Origin: a virus
IMG/VR virus record: IMGVR_UViG_3300037189_006220
Location: 1-64,000 of that record
Direction: 5' to 3' (one strand)
Length of the DNA: 64,000 bases
This document shows positions 18,514 to 24,984 of this stretch, piece after piece; the first letter of the stretch is position 1; each line of letters begins with the position of its first letter. Both the position numbers and the translations under genes were made by a program. Under the pieces are notes generated by a model. The model saw only the letters and a program-made list of their open reading frames with translations, had not been told where the DNA came from and did no database searches.

Positions 18514-18898
18514 GGTCATAGTCTACTGCATCGAGGGCATTGTACAAAGCGGAGAAAGTAGTACCTTACGCTAATAGCTTTTGGTCGGTGAGAAGCCAGC
18601 CGTTTAGGAGAGGCGCGTCTCTAATCGTTTCCATATGTGTACTGAGTATATAGATAGATAGTTGAAAAATTCAATCATTAAAATTCTCAATCATTTATAA
18701 AGTCAATCATTGAAAAAATAAATCATTGACAAAGTCAATCATTGAAAGTCTCAATCATTGAGGAAGTCAATCATTGAGGAAGTCAATAGTTGTAAGTGTC
18801 AATGGTTGTAGATATCTATAGTCAGGGTACTGACTAATCTAACTAAGCAAGTGCTTAGTCTACTGAGTAGATAGTTACCTAACTAAGCAAGTGCTTAC
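18514..18898. other. Non-coding, AT-rich flank of the origin candidate
   Basis: No gene is supportable here. It contains the leaderless promoter of the HTH gene (TAGACT at 18520-18525 on the minus strand), a 16-bp direct-repeat block (18671-18811), and two copies of a TAAGCAAGTGCTTA inverted repeat (near 18844 and 18884) leading into the first DnaA-box cluster. Confidence 0.7.
18671..18811. repeat. 16-bp AT-rich direct repeat, about 9 copies
   Basis: Unit TCAATCATTGAGGAAG; two perfect adjacent copies lie at 18752-18783 and seven diverged copies on either side. Each contains a small inverted repeat TCAATCATTGA. AT-rich repeats next to DnaA boxes are typical of a DNA-unwinding element, so this is a candidate strand-opening site. 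Confidence 0.8.
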
Positions 18899-19049
18899 TT
18901 GTGGATAACTTATACACAGGTTGTTGATAAGTTATACACATGTTGATAAGTTATACACAGCCTGTTGATAACTTATACACAGGCACTTGCCTACTTGTGG
19001 ATAACTTATACACAGGGGGCTTTACCCTTGTGGATAACTTATACACAGG
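18899..19049. repeat. DnaA-box cluster 1 (six dyads)
   Basis: Six copies of T-TGTGGATAACTTATACACAGG or its TTGATAAGTTATACACA variant start near 18899, 18921, 18941, 18961, 18994 and 19027. Each dyad contains two inverted 9-mers close to the bacterial DnaA-box consensus TTATCCACA / TTATNCACA. Confidence 0.85.
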
Positions 19050-19121
19050 CTAGTTACTCACAGAGCAATCCAACTATAAGCAAACACAATAGCTGCTATC
19101 AAAAGACTTAGTGTTTATGAC

Positions 19122-19149
19122 TTGACTAATAGGCATAAGAGAGTATCGT
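19122..19149 (+). promoter_or_regulatory. Promoter for the 35-aa gene
   Basis: TTGACT (19122-19127), 16-bp spacer, TATCGT (19144-19149). It lies 48 bases upstream of the ATG at 19197, which has the SD AGGGAGAAA. Confidence 0.55.
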
Positions 19150-19196
19150 TAGTTATGTACCTAGTTAGGTACAGAAACTAAACAGGGAGAAACAAA

Positions 19197-19304
19197 ATGC
19201 TAAAGACAATCACCAAGGTAGCAACCAAGGCACTCGGGAGCGTCAGCATTAGCGTCACGATAGACAAGTCAGGCGTAGCAATCAATCTAAACACAGGCAA
19301 GTAG
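19197..19304 (+). CDS. 35-aa peptide, first of the monocistronic array
   Basis: Encodes MLKTITKVATKALG..., a basic amphipathic N-terminus followed by a beta-type half. It has the module format of its neighbours: own promoter, SD AGGGAG seven bases before ATG, own terminator right after the stop. Too short for family assignment; the complete expression signals argue it is real. Confidence 0.65.
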   Translation: MLKTITKVATKALGSVSISVTIDKSGVAINLNTGK

Positions 19305-19310
19305 CAAAGT

Positions 19311-19340
19311 AGGGGTTAGGTAACTAGCCCCTACTTTTGT
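19311..19340 (+). terminator. Intrinsic terminator of the 35-aa gene
   Basis: Stem AGGGGTTA / TAGCCCCT (19311-19318, 19325-19332) with a 6-nt loop, followed by ACTTTTG. Confidence 0.7.
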
Positions 19341-19518
19341 GCCCGCAATCAGGCGCACAGGGCAGACACGCGCACAGGCACAGGCGGGCAACACAGGCGG
19401 GCACAGGCAACACAGCGGGCAACCCCGCAACCCCCACAGGCGGGCGAGTCAAGGCGGGCAACCCTACGCACAGGCAACCAATAGGCAAGCCATAGGCAAC
19501 AACCCGCAACGCGGAAGG

Positions 19519-19838
19519 CTGTGAATAACTTATCCACATGTGGATAACTTTTGTAGGTAGCCTGTGGATAACTTATACACAGCCTGTGGATAACTTCCCC
19601 GCACTTGTGGATAACTTATCCACAGGTTGTGGATAACTTTTTCAGCAAACTCACAGGAAACTCACAGGAAACTCACAGGAAGTTTTTACGGCAATGCCTG
19701 TGGATAACTTATCCACAGGTTGTGGATAACTTTCATAGGAAACTCTCAGGAAACTCACAGCATTCTTACAGCAAACTCATAGGCGTATTCTCACTAACTA
19801 CCCTGTGGATAACTTACGGCAACCTGTGGATAACTTTC
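19519..19838. repeat. DnaA-box cluster 2 (ten units)
   Basis: TGTGGATAACTT units start near 19519, 19539, 19562, 19584, 19614, 19628, 19698, 19721, 19803 and 19824. Those at 19614 and 19698 are perfect dyads TGTGGATAACTTATCCACA; others keep one 9-mer and end in a T-run. Confidence 0.85.
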
Positions 19839-19889
19839 TCAGGAAACTCACAGGTTTCTCACAGGGTTCTCACAGGAAACGCATAGGCG
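19647..19889 (+). repeat. 11-bp iterons NNNCTCACAGG
   Basis: About eleven copies with an 11-base period: three perfect tandem AAACTCACAGG at 19649-19681, three more at 19737-19783, and five at 19838-19889 (AAACTCACAGG, TTTCTCACAGG, GTTCTCACAGG, and variants). One unit per helical turn is typical of sites for a replication initiator binding one DNA face. Confidence 0.75.
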
Positions 19890-20113
19890 GGTAACCCCGC
19901 AAACAACCCCGCAACCCCTGCCACAGAGCAAAGCCAAAACGCAGTAACAGCTGCTGCTGCGAAAAACGCATTGACGCAAAACGCGTCAAAAACATTCACC
20001 GCATAGCGCGACACGCCGGAAAAACGCCGTTGAGCAAAAAAAGTTTTGCCCTATTTTTCCGCGTAAACAAAGGGAAGTAGCCCCGCACGGCAAAAAACTT
20101 TGCCAAAATGGTT

Positions 20114-20140
20114 TTGACAAGTCAAAAAGTGCGATATCTT
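20114..20140 (+). promoter_or_regulatory. Promoter for the 105-aa gene
   Basis: TTGACA at 20114-20119 with TATCTT (20135-20140) after 15 bp; the spacing is short, so the -10 assignment is uncertain. The SD CAGGGAGAAA precedes the ATG at 20209. Confidence 0.5.
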
Positions 20141-20208
20141 TGTATTTGTCAGCAACCGCAGACAAGCACCACCTAACCAGCACCACCTAGTTTCAGGGAG
20201 AAACGAAA

Positions 20209-20526
20209 ATGACCGCAACGACAATCGCCACCGCCGAAGCAACCGCTAGCACGCTCCGCGCATTCGACTCGTTTATGGAAGCAAAGCGTCTCGCAAAGCA
20301 AGCCGAAGCACTCAAAGCCGAAGCCGAAACCGCGCTCCGCGCTTTTATGGCACAGCACGGCGTGGAAGCAATCACGGTTGAGGGACGCACCGTTGTCACT
20401 CTCGCAAAGCGCAACCGCACCGGAGTAGACACCGCGCTACTCAAGTCAGCATTCCCCGAAGCGTTCGAAGCCACGCAGACCGCAACCGCCTACGACTTCC
20501 TACGCACCGCCGGAGTCACGGAGTAA
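20209..20526 (+). CDS. Coiled-coil protein related to the 35030-35332 product
   Basis: 105 aa. An Ala/Glu/Lys helical N-terminal half (EAKRLAKQAEALKAEAETALRAF) precedes a small domain with GRTVVTLAKRNRTGVDTALLKSAFPEAFEATQT and a final hydrophobic strand. The second half resembles the C-terminal end of YqaJ/RecE-type exonucleases (R-x-x-D-x-x-x-L-K-x-x-x-P-E-x-x-E), but the nuclease core is absent. The gene at 35030-35332 has the same layout. SD AGGGAGAAA. Confidence 0.8.
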   Translation: MTATTIATAEATASTLRAFDSFMEAKRLAKQAEALKAEAETALRAFMAQHGVEAITVEGRTVVTLAKRNRTGVDTALLKSAFPEAFEATQTATAYDFLRTAGVTE

Positions 20527-20544
20527 CACGCACCAAAGCGAGAG

Positions 20545-20576
20545 AGTGCCTAGCCCTTAGGGGTTAGGCACTTTTT
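20545..20576 (+). terminator. Intrinsic terminator
   Basis: A 12-bp stem AGTGCCTAGCCC / GGGTTAGGCACT with a TTAG loop and TTTTT, directly after the 105-aa gene. Confidence 0.85.
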
Positions 20577-20984
20577 CGTTTGCCCTAGCGTTTTCGCACT
20601 CACCGCATAACCCCTACCGAAGCATTCACCGCATAGCAAAACGCAGGGCAACCCGTGGACGGCATACATTCACGCAGGACGCACCGTGACCCGTAGGCGG
20701 GCGTATACGGGCGCAGGGATACCTAGACTCACCCGTGACCCGTTAGCGCGTCAGCGTGGCGCACAGCGCGTTAGGCAACCGTGACCCGCAGACACGCACC
20801 CGTAAACACGCACAGCGGGCAGACACGCACACCCTGTGGATAACTTATCCACAGCCCCACACCCTGCCTGTGGATAACTTTTGCCCCCGCCTGTGGATAA
20901 CTTTTTCGTCGGCGGGCGTTCCGGTTACACGGAAAAACTACCCGCCCGCAAAACTACCGCGACACGCCCGGGAGTCAATACATT
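20577..20984. other. Non-coding, third DnaA-box cluster
   Basis: No gene. Short CGTGACCCG and CACCGCATA repeats fill 20590-20830. Three TGTGGATAACTT units at 20834, 20868 and 20891 form DnaA-box cluster 3; the first is a perfect dyad. A GTTACACGGAAAA copy lies at 20924-20936. Confidence 0.7.
20833..20905. repeat. DnaA-box cluster 3 (three units)
   Basis: CCTGTGGATAACTT units at 20833, 20867 and 20890; the first continues into ATCCACAG to make a full dyad. A further single TTATCCACA lies at 27526-27534. Confidence 0.8.
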
Positions 20985-21012
20985 TTGCGTTTAGCCGTAG
21001 GTACAGTATGCT
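20985..21012 (+). promoter_or_regulatory. Promoter for the 64-aa gene
   Basis: TTGCGT (20985-20990), 16 bp, TATGCT (21007-21012). A partial CTTGGAGTATCAAG palindrome overlaps the predicted start. Confidence 0.65.
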
Positions 21013-21064
21013 TGGAGTATCAAGCAATAACCGCTTGACTTAGTAACTAAATAAGGGAGTCATA

Positions 21065-21259
21065 ATGACCGCAGTCGCAGAATACCTAGTCAAGAGTCTG
21101 ACCGCCCTCGCGCTTGCGCGTGAGTACGAAGCAAGTCACCCTACGGTGGCAACGCCTAAGGTACGCGTCACTTGCCCCACTTGCGGAAGTGACAACGCCC
21201 ACCGTTTGTGGGTAAGTCTCACCGCCCGGTGCGAGTCTGAATGGCATAACGACAAGTAG
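21065..21259 (+). CDS. Small zinc-ribbon-like protein
   Basis: 64 aa. A helical N-terminus is followed by VTCPTCGSDNAHRLWVSLTARCESEWH. One CxxC plus a later Cys and His could form a zinc site. SD AGGGAGTC. Own promoter and terminator. Function unknown. Confidence 0.7.
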   Translation: MTAVAEYLVKSLTALALAREYEASHPTVATPKVRVTCPTCGSDNAHRLWVSLTARCESEWHNDK

Positions 21260-21270
21260 CCAAAGAAAGT

Positions 21271-21300
21271 GCCCCTAGCAATCGCTAGGGGTATTCTTTT
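21271..21300 (+). terminator. Intrinsic terminator
   Basis: Stem GCCCCTAGC / GCTAGGGGT with loop AATC, then ATTCTTTT. Confidence 0.8.
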
Positions 21301-21405
21301 GCCCACGCTCACCCGCACAATCGCGGGCGGGCAATTTTTTCGCGGGGTAACTTTTCCGTGTAACTATCCGCACCCGCGCCCGCAGAAAAAACTTTTGCTT
21401 TCGAC

Positions 21406-21434
21406 TTGACAATCAACAATCTTGGTCTTATGCT
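21406..21434 (+). promoter_or_regulatory. Consensus promoter
   Basis: TTGACA (21406-21411), 17 bp, TATGCT (21429-21434), 35 bases upstream of the 21469 ATG. Confidence 0.85.
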
Positions 21435-21468
21435 TAAACTATAAGCAAACCAAACAAGGGAGAACAAA

Positions 21469-21723
21469 ATGCTTAGCAACCAAAACTACACAATCGCAAG
21501 CCCGCGTATCGGTCAGCGCATTTTCACTTTTGAGAATGGCTACGGCGCAAGCGTCATTCAGTCGCGTGACTTTCTCACGCTCGCACCGACGGGGCAGTAC
21601 GAAGTCGCCGTACTCGACGCAAGTGGAGAAATCACTTACGACACACCCGTCACCGACAACGTCATTGCCTACTTGGACGATAGCGGTGTGTATGAAGTGT
21701 TGGAGCGTATTCAGTCGCTCTAA
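21469..21723 (+). CDS. Hypothetical small protein, paralogue of 21965-22222
   Basis: 84 aa. It shares with the next gene the pattern xR(I/V)(F/Y)xFENGxGA, a central Gly-x-Y-strand and a C-terminal acidic helix, so the two look like a tandem duplication. SD AAGGGAGAA, seven bases from ATG. No known family. Confidence 0.78.
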   Translation: MLSNQNYTIASPRIGQRIFTFENGYGASVIQSRDFLTLAPTGQYEVAVLDASGEITYDTPVTDNVIAYLDDSGVYEVLERIQSL

Positions 21724-21739
21724 GCGCGTCAGCAAAGTG

Positions 21740-21762
21740 CCCCGCTTCGGCGGGGTATTTTG
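21740..21762 (+). terminator. Intrinsic terminator
   Basis: CCCCGC-TTCG-GCGGGG followed by TATTTTGTT; a UUCG tetraloop hairpin. Confidence 0.85.
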
Positions 21763-21870
21763 TTGCCTAACGCGCCCGTAGGCGCAATCCGGCAAAAGTT
21801 TTTTGCCCTATTTTTCCGCGTCATTCCGGGCTTTTTCTTCCTACCGGAAAACTTTTTTGCCATTTTGGTA

Positions 21871-21898
21871 TTGCGTGAATGTTCAGACGGTGTATAGT
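21871..21898 (+). promoter_or_regulatory. Promoter with start-site palindrome
   Basis: TTGCGT (21871-21876), 16 bp, TATAGT (21893-21898). Just downstream is ATCGGAACAATCCGAT (21904-21919), a 6-bp inverted repeat that also occurs at the start of the 33854 transcript. Confidence 0.7.
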
Positions 21899-21964
21899 CG
21901 AAGTATCGGAACAATCCGATAGGCACTACCGGACAAGCAACACTTAGTTTCTAGGGAGAAACGA

Positions 21965-22222
21965 ATGAACAACTTTGAGAATGTAATCGTCACCGAGTCG
22001 GCTACCGAGCGCGTCTATGCTTTTGAGAACGGTAACGGCGCACACTTGGTTGTCGAATGTAACGACAACGGTTTCCCCACCGGAACATATATGTTCGCGT
22101 CAATCTTGCGTGGCAAGGTATCGCGCTACGCGCTTAATGTGACAATGAGCGAAGTTGTTTGTGCCCTTGACGCAATCAGCAAGTTTGACGCCGACGCGCT
22201 GGATATGGCACTAGGGCGATAG
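21965..22222 (+). CDS. Hypothetical small protein, paralogue of 21469-21723
   Basis: 85 aa; ERVYAFENGNGAHLVV aligns with QRIFTFENGYGASVIQ of the previous gene. Helical C-terminus. SD AGGGAGAAA. Own promoter and terminator. Function unknown. Confidence 0.78.
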   Translation: MNNFENVIVTESATERVYAFENGNGAHLVVECNDNGFPTGTYMFASILRGKVSRYALNVTMSEVVCALDAISKFDADALDMALGR

Positions 22223-22235
22223 AACCCCGTGAGGG

Positions 22236-22262
22236 AACCCCGGCGAGTGCCGGGGTTTCTTT
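22236..22262 (+). terminator. Intrinsic terminator
   Basis: AACCCCGGC-GAGT-GCCGGGGTT followed by TCTTTA. Confidence 0.85.
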
Positions 22263-22376
22263 ATGCGCCAGAATGAGCGCGTACAGCGCGGGAGAGACTT
22301 GGACTTGCGTACCAAACAAAAAGGGAGTAAGGTCCCTTATGTAGGCAACAACGCCTACCAAACAAGGGAGAACACA

Positions 22377-22502
22377 ATGACCGTTACAGCAATCTTCGCA
22401 ACCGGCACACCAATCAGCATTGAGTGTGACCCGTGGCTAGTGGAAGCGGCAGTCGAAAGTTTCTACGATATCGGAGCAATCGCAGTCAGTACCAAAGCGT
22501 AA
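22377..22502 (+). CDS. 41-aa peptide
   Basis: MTVTAIFATGTPISIECDPW... Start chosen at 22377 because SD AAGGGAGAA is seven bases upstream; the longer frame from 22263 would run through the preceding leader. The promoter is weak: TTGCGT (22305-22310) with TAAGGT after 17 bp. Own terminator downstream. No family. Confidence 0.62.
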   Translation: MTVTAIFATGTPISIECDPWLVEAAVESFYDIGAIAVSTKA

Positions 22503-22515
22503 AGCCAAAGAAAGT

Positions 22516-22545
22516 GCCCCGGGAAAATCCCGGGGTTTCTTTTTG
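22516..22545 (+). terminator. Intrinsic terminator
   Basis: CCCCGGG-AAAAT-CCCGGGG followed by TTTCTTTTT. Confidence 0.85.
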
Positions 22546-22624
22546 CCCGCGCCCGGGAGTCTCGTTACACGGAAAACTATGCGCCCCGCTCGCGCACAAA
22601 CCGACACGCGGGGATTTTGCGTTT

Positions 22625-22655
22625 TTGACAATCCATAGTAAGATGAGTGTAGGCA
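22625..22655 (+). promoter_or_regulatory. Promoter for the 65-aa zinc protein
   Basis: TTGACA (22625-22630); the best -10 candidates are TGTAGG/TAGGCA at 17-19 bp. The start site lies about 20 bases before the SD. Confidence 0.5.
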
Positions 22656-22673
22656 CTCAAACAAGGGAGAAAA

Positions 22674-22871
22674 ATGCCACTCACCAAAGACCAAGTAACC
22701 GCATTGGTATCCACGCAAAGCACCTACGGGTGTGGCGCAGACAATTGCGTGGCTTGCTACCCCGTACAGTACGGGTGCGAGTATTGCGGGGAAACCTACC
22801 CCGCGCCAATTGCTAACGGGGAAGTCTACACTTGCCCCGTGTGCGACTACACGGCTAACGCCCCCGCCTAG
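22674..22871 (+). CDS. Small zinc-ribbon protein with three Cys pairs
   Basis: 65 aa. Cys pairs at CVAC, CEYC and CPVC plus an earlier Cys suggest one or two zinc sites (YGCEYCGETY ... YTCPVCDY). SD AAGGGAGAAAA is the best match of all to the C-rich stem of the sRNA at 25286-25353. Own promoter and terminator. Function unknown; nucleic-acid or protein binding is plausible. Confidence 0.75.
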   Translation: MPLTKDQVTALVSTQSTYGCGADNCVACYPVQYGCEYCGETYPAPIANGEVYTCPVCDYTANAPA

Positions 22872-22882
22872 CCCGTAGTCGA

Positions 22883-22917
22883 AAGCCCCTAGTCACCCCC
22901 CGGCTAGGGGCTTTTTT
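22883..22917 (+). terminator. Intrinsic terminator with C-rich loop
   Basis: AGCCCCTAG / CTAGGGGCT with loop TCACCCCCCGG, then TTTTTT. Confidence 0.85.
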
Positions 22918-22948
22918 CGCGCCTATGACACGCCGTAGCAGAATGGAC

Positions 22949-22977
22949 TTGACAACCCTAAACCTATGCTTTAGGCT
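22949..22977 (+). promoter_or_regulatory. Promoter giving a leaderless transcript
   Basis: TTGACA (22949-22954), 17 bp, TAGGCT (22972-22977), then six bases and the ATG at 22984. Transcription should start at or within a base of the start codon; no SD is present. Confidence 0.75.
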
Positions 22978-22983
22978 TAGGGT

Positions 22984-23190
22984 ATGAAGAAAAACACAGC
23001 TCGCAGTAATCGCGCCCTAGTCGCAGTCGTCTCGCTCATTCTCGCCGGTATCGTATCGGCAGACTTGCTCGGACAACTACGCGCAGGAAACGATTACAAC
23101 ACGCCCCTCGCCCTGACCGTAATCATTACGGCTACCGCGCTCGCAGTCACGCTCTTTACGGTGAATGTAGTTACCTACCGCAAACGATAA
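22984..23190 (+). CDS. Small two-helix membrane protein
   Basis: 68 aa. Basic N-terminus (MKKNTARSNR), hydrophobic helix about 11-31, a short loop with Asp/Asn, a second helix about 40-62, and a basic end (YRKR). Both termini probably face the cytoplasm. The mRNA looks leaderless, unlike the eleven SD-led genes around it. Holin-like size, but no lysis context, so unassigned. Confidence 0.75.
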   Translation: MKKNTARSNRALVAVVSLILAGIVSADLLGQLRAGNDYNTPLALTVIITATALAVTLFTVNVVTYRKR

Positions 23191-23207
23191 CCAACAATCA
23201 AAAGAAA

Positions 23208-23236
23208 GCCCCGCCAAACACGGCGGGGTTTTTCTT
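23208..23236 (+). terminator. Intrinsic terminator
   Basis: CCCCGCC-AAACAC-GGCGGGG followed by TTTTTCTTT. Confidence 0.85.
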
Positions 23237-23303
23237 TGCCCGCGTTAGCACTTACACGGAGAGAGTGCCAATCCGTATTCAGAAAAACATTAGTGCGGTG
23301 GAC

Positions 23304-23354
23304 TTGACAATCGAAGCAATAAGTCTTAGACTTGATACATCAAGCACGGACTTG
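23304..23354 (+). promoter_or_regulatory. Consensus promoter with CTTGATACATCAAG palindrome
   Basis: TTGACA (23304-23309), 17 bp, TAGACT (23327-23332). The palindrome CTTGAT-AC-ATCAAG begins at the last two bases of the -10 and covers the start site, followed by a half copy ACTTGATAC. Confidence 0.85.
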
Positions 23355-23377
23355 ATACAAAGACAAAAGGAAACAAA

Positions 23378-23533
23378 ATGGATATCGACGAATTAATCAT
23401 CAAGCTTCAGGAAAAGCTCGGTTACGACACTCGCTCGGAAGTATTCCCGTACATTGTTGGAATGATGCGCGGTGTAATCACGGAGACGCAGTACAAATTC
23501 CTACTCGAAGCGGCGGAAAATATATCCCGCTAA
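23378..23533 (+). CDS. 51-aa helical peptide
   Basis: MDIDELIIKLQEKLGYDTRSE..., acidic and helical, beginning at ATG with AAAAGGAAAC upstream (the only SD-led gene of the array without GGGAG). Private promoter and terminator. No family recognised. Confidence 0.68.
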   Translation: MDIDELIIKLQEKLGYDTRSEVFPYIVGMMRGVITETQYKFLLEAAENISR

Positions 23534-23546
23534 CAAACAAAGAAAG

Positions 23547-23577
23547 TATCCCGGTTTGCGCCGGGATATTTTTTTGC
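23547..23577 (+). terminator. Intrinsic terminator
   Basis: TATCCCGG-TTTGCG-CCGGGATA followed by a TTTTTTT run. Confidence 0.85.
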
Positions 23578-23656
23578 TTCCGCCGTACACGGAAAACATA
23601 TCGATTAAAAATTTTTAACGGGAGACAAAAAATCTTATTTACTTAGTCGCTTCGAC

Positions 23657-23698
23657 TTGACAATATGGCAACTACGGTGCTATGCTTGATACATCAAG
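23657..23698 (+). promoter_or_regulatory. Promoter with CTTGATACATCAAG palindrome
   Basis: TTGACA (23657-23662), 18 bp, TATGCT (23681-23686); the palindrome starts inside the -10 and spans the start site. Confidence 0.82.
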
Positions 23699-23728
23699 CA
23701 AGACCGAGTAACTAAACAGGGAGTAAGA

Positions 23729-23917
23729 ATGAACAAGGCAATCGAAGAGATGACCGTATCAGAGCTGGAAAGCGAGCTGGACTGGATGGAAAGATACTTC
23801 GCAGAGTGCGCCACCAGCGGTGACGGTATCAGCACAAAGGAAACCGTGCGACACCGCGCAATGATTACCGAGCTACTCAAGCGGGGAGTCATCTACCAGT
23901 CGCTAGAGCTTTACTAA
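23729..23917 (+). CDS. Hypothetical 62-aa helical protein
   Basis: Acidic, mostly helical (MTVSELESELDWMERYFAEC...; HRAMITELLKRGVIYQSLELY). SD CAGGGAGTAAG. Private promoter and terminator. No family. Confidence 0.72.
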   Translation: MNKAIEEMTVSELESELDWMERYFAECATSGDGISTKETVRHRAMITELLKRGVIYQSLELY

Positions 23918-23923
23918 GGAACA

Positions 23924-23950
23924 AGCCCCGGGAAACCGGGGCTTTTCTTT
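23924..23950 (+). terminator. Intrinsic terminator
   Basis: AGCCCCGG-GAAA-CCGGGGCT followed by TTTCTTT. Confidence 0.85.
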
Positions 23951-24042
23951 TGTCAAAAATCCCCCCGCCCAAATTTTTTATTCGTATAGTTTTCCGTGTA
24001 ACCGTACTCGTAAAAATATATCTAACAATTTTTGCTGTTGAT

Positions 24043-24100
24043 TTGACAAAATAGAAAAAAGCAATAGACTTGATATATCAAGTAATTTACTTGATAACAA
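24043..24100 (+). promoter_or_regulatory. Promoter with CTTGATATATCAAG palindrome
   Basis: TTGACA (24043-24048), 16 bp, TAGACT (24065-24070). CTTGATATATCAAG spans the start site and a second half site ACTTGATAAC follows about 9 bases later. Confidence 0.82.
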
Positions 24101-24118
24101 CTAAACAGGGGAGTCATT

Positions 24119-24334
24119 ATGACCATTCACCGCGACATCAGCATCACTATCCCGTGGAACGAAAACCCGGGTGTAGAGACGCTCGTCAGTATGACAGAGC
24201 GCGCGCTGAGACTTGCCGGGGTACAGCGGTTCTACCGCGTACAATTCGCTGAGTCTGCCCGTGGTAAAAGCCGGGACGAAGTGCTTGACTTGATTAGGAA
24301 ACAAGTCGTCATCAAGTACGAAGACCGTGACTAG
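24119..24334 (+). CDS. Hypothetical 71-aa protein
   Basis: Starts MTIHRDISITIPW; mixed alpha/beta with a basic middle and DEVLDLIRKQVVIKYEDRD at the end. SD ACAGGGGAGTC. Private promoter and terminator. No family. Confidence 0.72.
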   Translation: MTIHRDISITIPWNENPGVETLVSMTERALRLAGVQRFYRVQFAESARGKSRDEVLDLIRKQVVIKYEDRD

Positions 24335-24339
24335 GAATT

Positions 24340-24369
24340 GCCCGGGCAACACGCCCGGGCTTTTCTTTT
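24340..24369 (+). terminator. Intrinsic terminator
   Basis: GCCCGGGC-AACAC-GCCCGGGC followed by TTTTCTTTT. Confidence 0.85.
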
Positions 24370-24379
24370 GCCACTTGAC

Positions 24380-24440
24380 TTGACAATGCGGCAAATAGTT
24401 TATAGACTTATTACATCAAGTGAATTACTTGATACCAACT
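24380..24440 (+). promoter_or_regulatory. Promoter with ATCAAG half-palindromes
   Basis: TTGACA (24380-24385), 17 bp, TAGACT (24403-24408), then TTATTACATCAAGTGAATT and ACTTGATACC; the left half of the palindrome is degenerate. Confidence 0.82.
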
Positions 24441-24458
24441 ACATAGGGAGAAACCAAA

Positions 24459-24695
24459 ATGGCTAAGACCAAATTGGCACAGACGCTCAAGCGTAACGAC
24501 ACCGTACTGAACACGGGTCAAGAGAATGAATGGTATTACCGCCTAACCGTTCTCACCGCTAAGCAAGAGGATTACGATGACGGGTGGAGCAAATTCCCGG
24601 CAGTCAAAGTCGTTCTTCAATCCAAGCGTCCAGACGGTCAGACATTCGAACACAATGTCGTCTACCGTCTCGATGAGGAAGTCGCAGTAGCGTAG
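24459..24695 (+). CDS. Hypothetical 78-aa beta-rich protein
   Basis: Starts MAKTKLAQTLKRNDTVLNTG; alternating strands (NEWYYRLTVLTA; AVKVVLQSKRPDG; HNVVYRLDEEVAVA) suggest a small beta-barrel. SD AGGGAGAAAC. Private promoter and terminator. No family named. Confidence 0.72.
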   Translation: MAKTKLAQTLKRNDTVLNTGQENEWYYRLTVLTAKQEDYDDGWSKFPAVKVVLQSKRPDGQTFEHNVVYRLDEEVAVA

Positions 24696-24706
24696 CAACC
24701 GAGAGG

Positions 24707-24737
24707 AACCCCGGCTAACCACCGGGGTTTTTCTTTT
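24707..24737 (+). terminator. Intrinsic terminator
   Basis: AACCCCGG-CTAACCA-CCGGGGTT followed by TTTCTTTT. Confidence 0.85.
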
Positions 24738-24846
24738 GCCTACCGAGTGGAGACTACCAAGAACCAGACGCGCTTACGAACGAAGATGCGTGTGAAGCGT
24801 GTAAGTAATTAGTGGAGATACCCCCGTGGAAGCGGGGGTATTTTCT
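24738..24846 (+). other. Orphan segment ending in a second terminator
   Basis: After one terminator comes 75 bases and another strong one (ATACCCCCG-TGGAAG-CGGGGGTAT, 24818-24840, then TTTTCTT). A 21-codon GTG frame (VETTKNQTRL...) exists but has no SD and no promoter is visible. It may be the remnant of a deleted cassette that kept its terminator, or a read-through RNA. Confidence 0.45.
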
Positions 24847-24918
24847 TGCCCCGCGTTACACGGAAAACATACCACCTTAAAAAAATTTCGCCCGCTGGAA
24901 AATAGTTTTGGTTTGGAC

Positions 24919-24947
24919 TTGACAAGATGCTTTAGCTGCTATAGACT
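24919..24947 (+). promoter_or_regulatory. Consensus promoter
   Basis: TTGACA (24919-24924), 17 bp ending AGCTGCTA, TAGACT (24942-24947). The AGCTGCTA element just before or at the -10 recurs in the promoters of the genes at 31801, 32754, 40234 and 40779. Confidence 0.85.
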
Positions 24948-24984
24948 TATTACATAAGCAATACAAACCAACAAGGGAGTAACA

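Larger units (their letters stand above)
19341..20113. other. Non-coding core of the origin candidate
   Basis: No gene. 19345-19515 is a GC-rich, T-poor stretch of CAGGCGGGCAAC-type short repeats. 19519-19838 is the second DnaA-box cluster, interleaved with 11-bp iterons to 19890. 19900-20113 is Cys/Ala-codon-like GC-rich sequence with no start or ribosome site, plus a CCCTATTTTTCCGCGT segment that recurs near 21800. Confidence 0.7.

Noticed and set aside
18671-18811. CRISPR array
   Set aside because: Repeats are 16 bp, diverged and contiguous, with no unique spacers of 25-40 bp and no cas genes.
22984-23190. Holin
   Set aside because: Two helices and small size fit, but no lysis gene is adjacent; left as a membrane protein.
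24747-24812. 21-codon GTG peptide between two terminators
   Set aside because: No SD and no promoter; kept only as part of the orphan segment.
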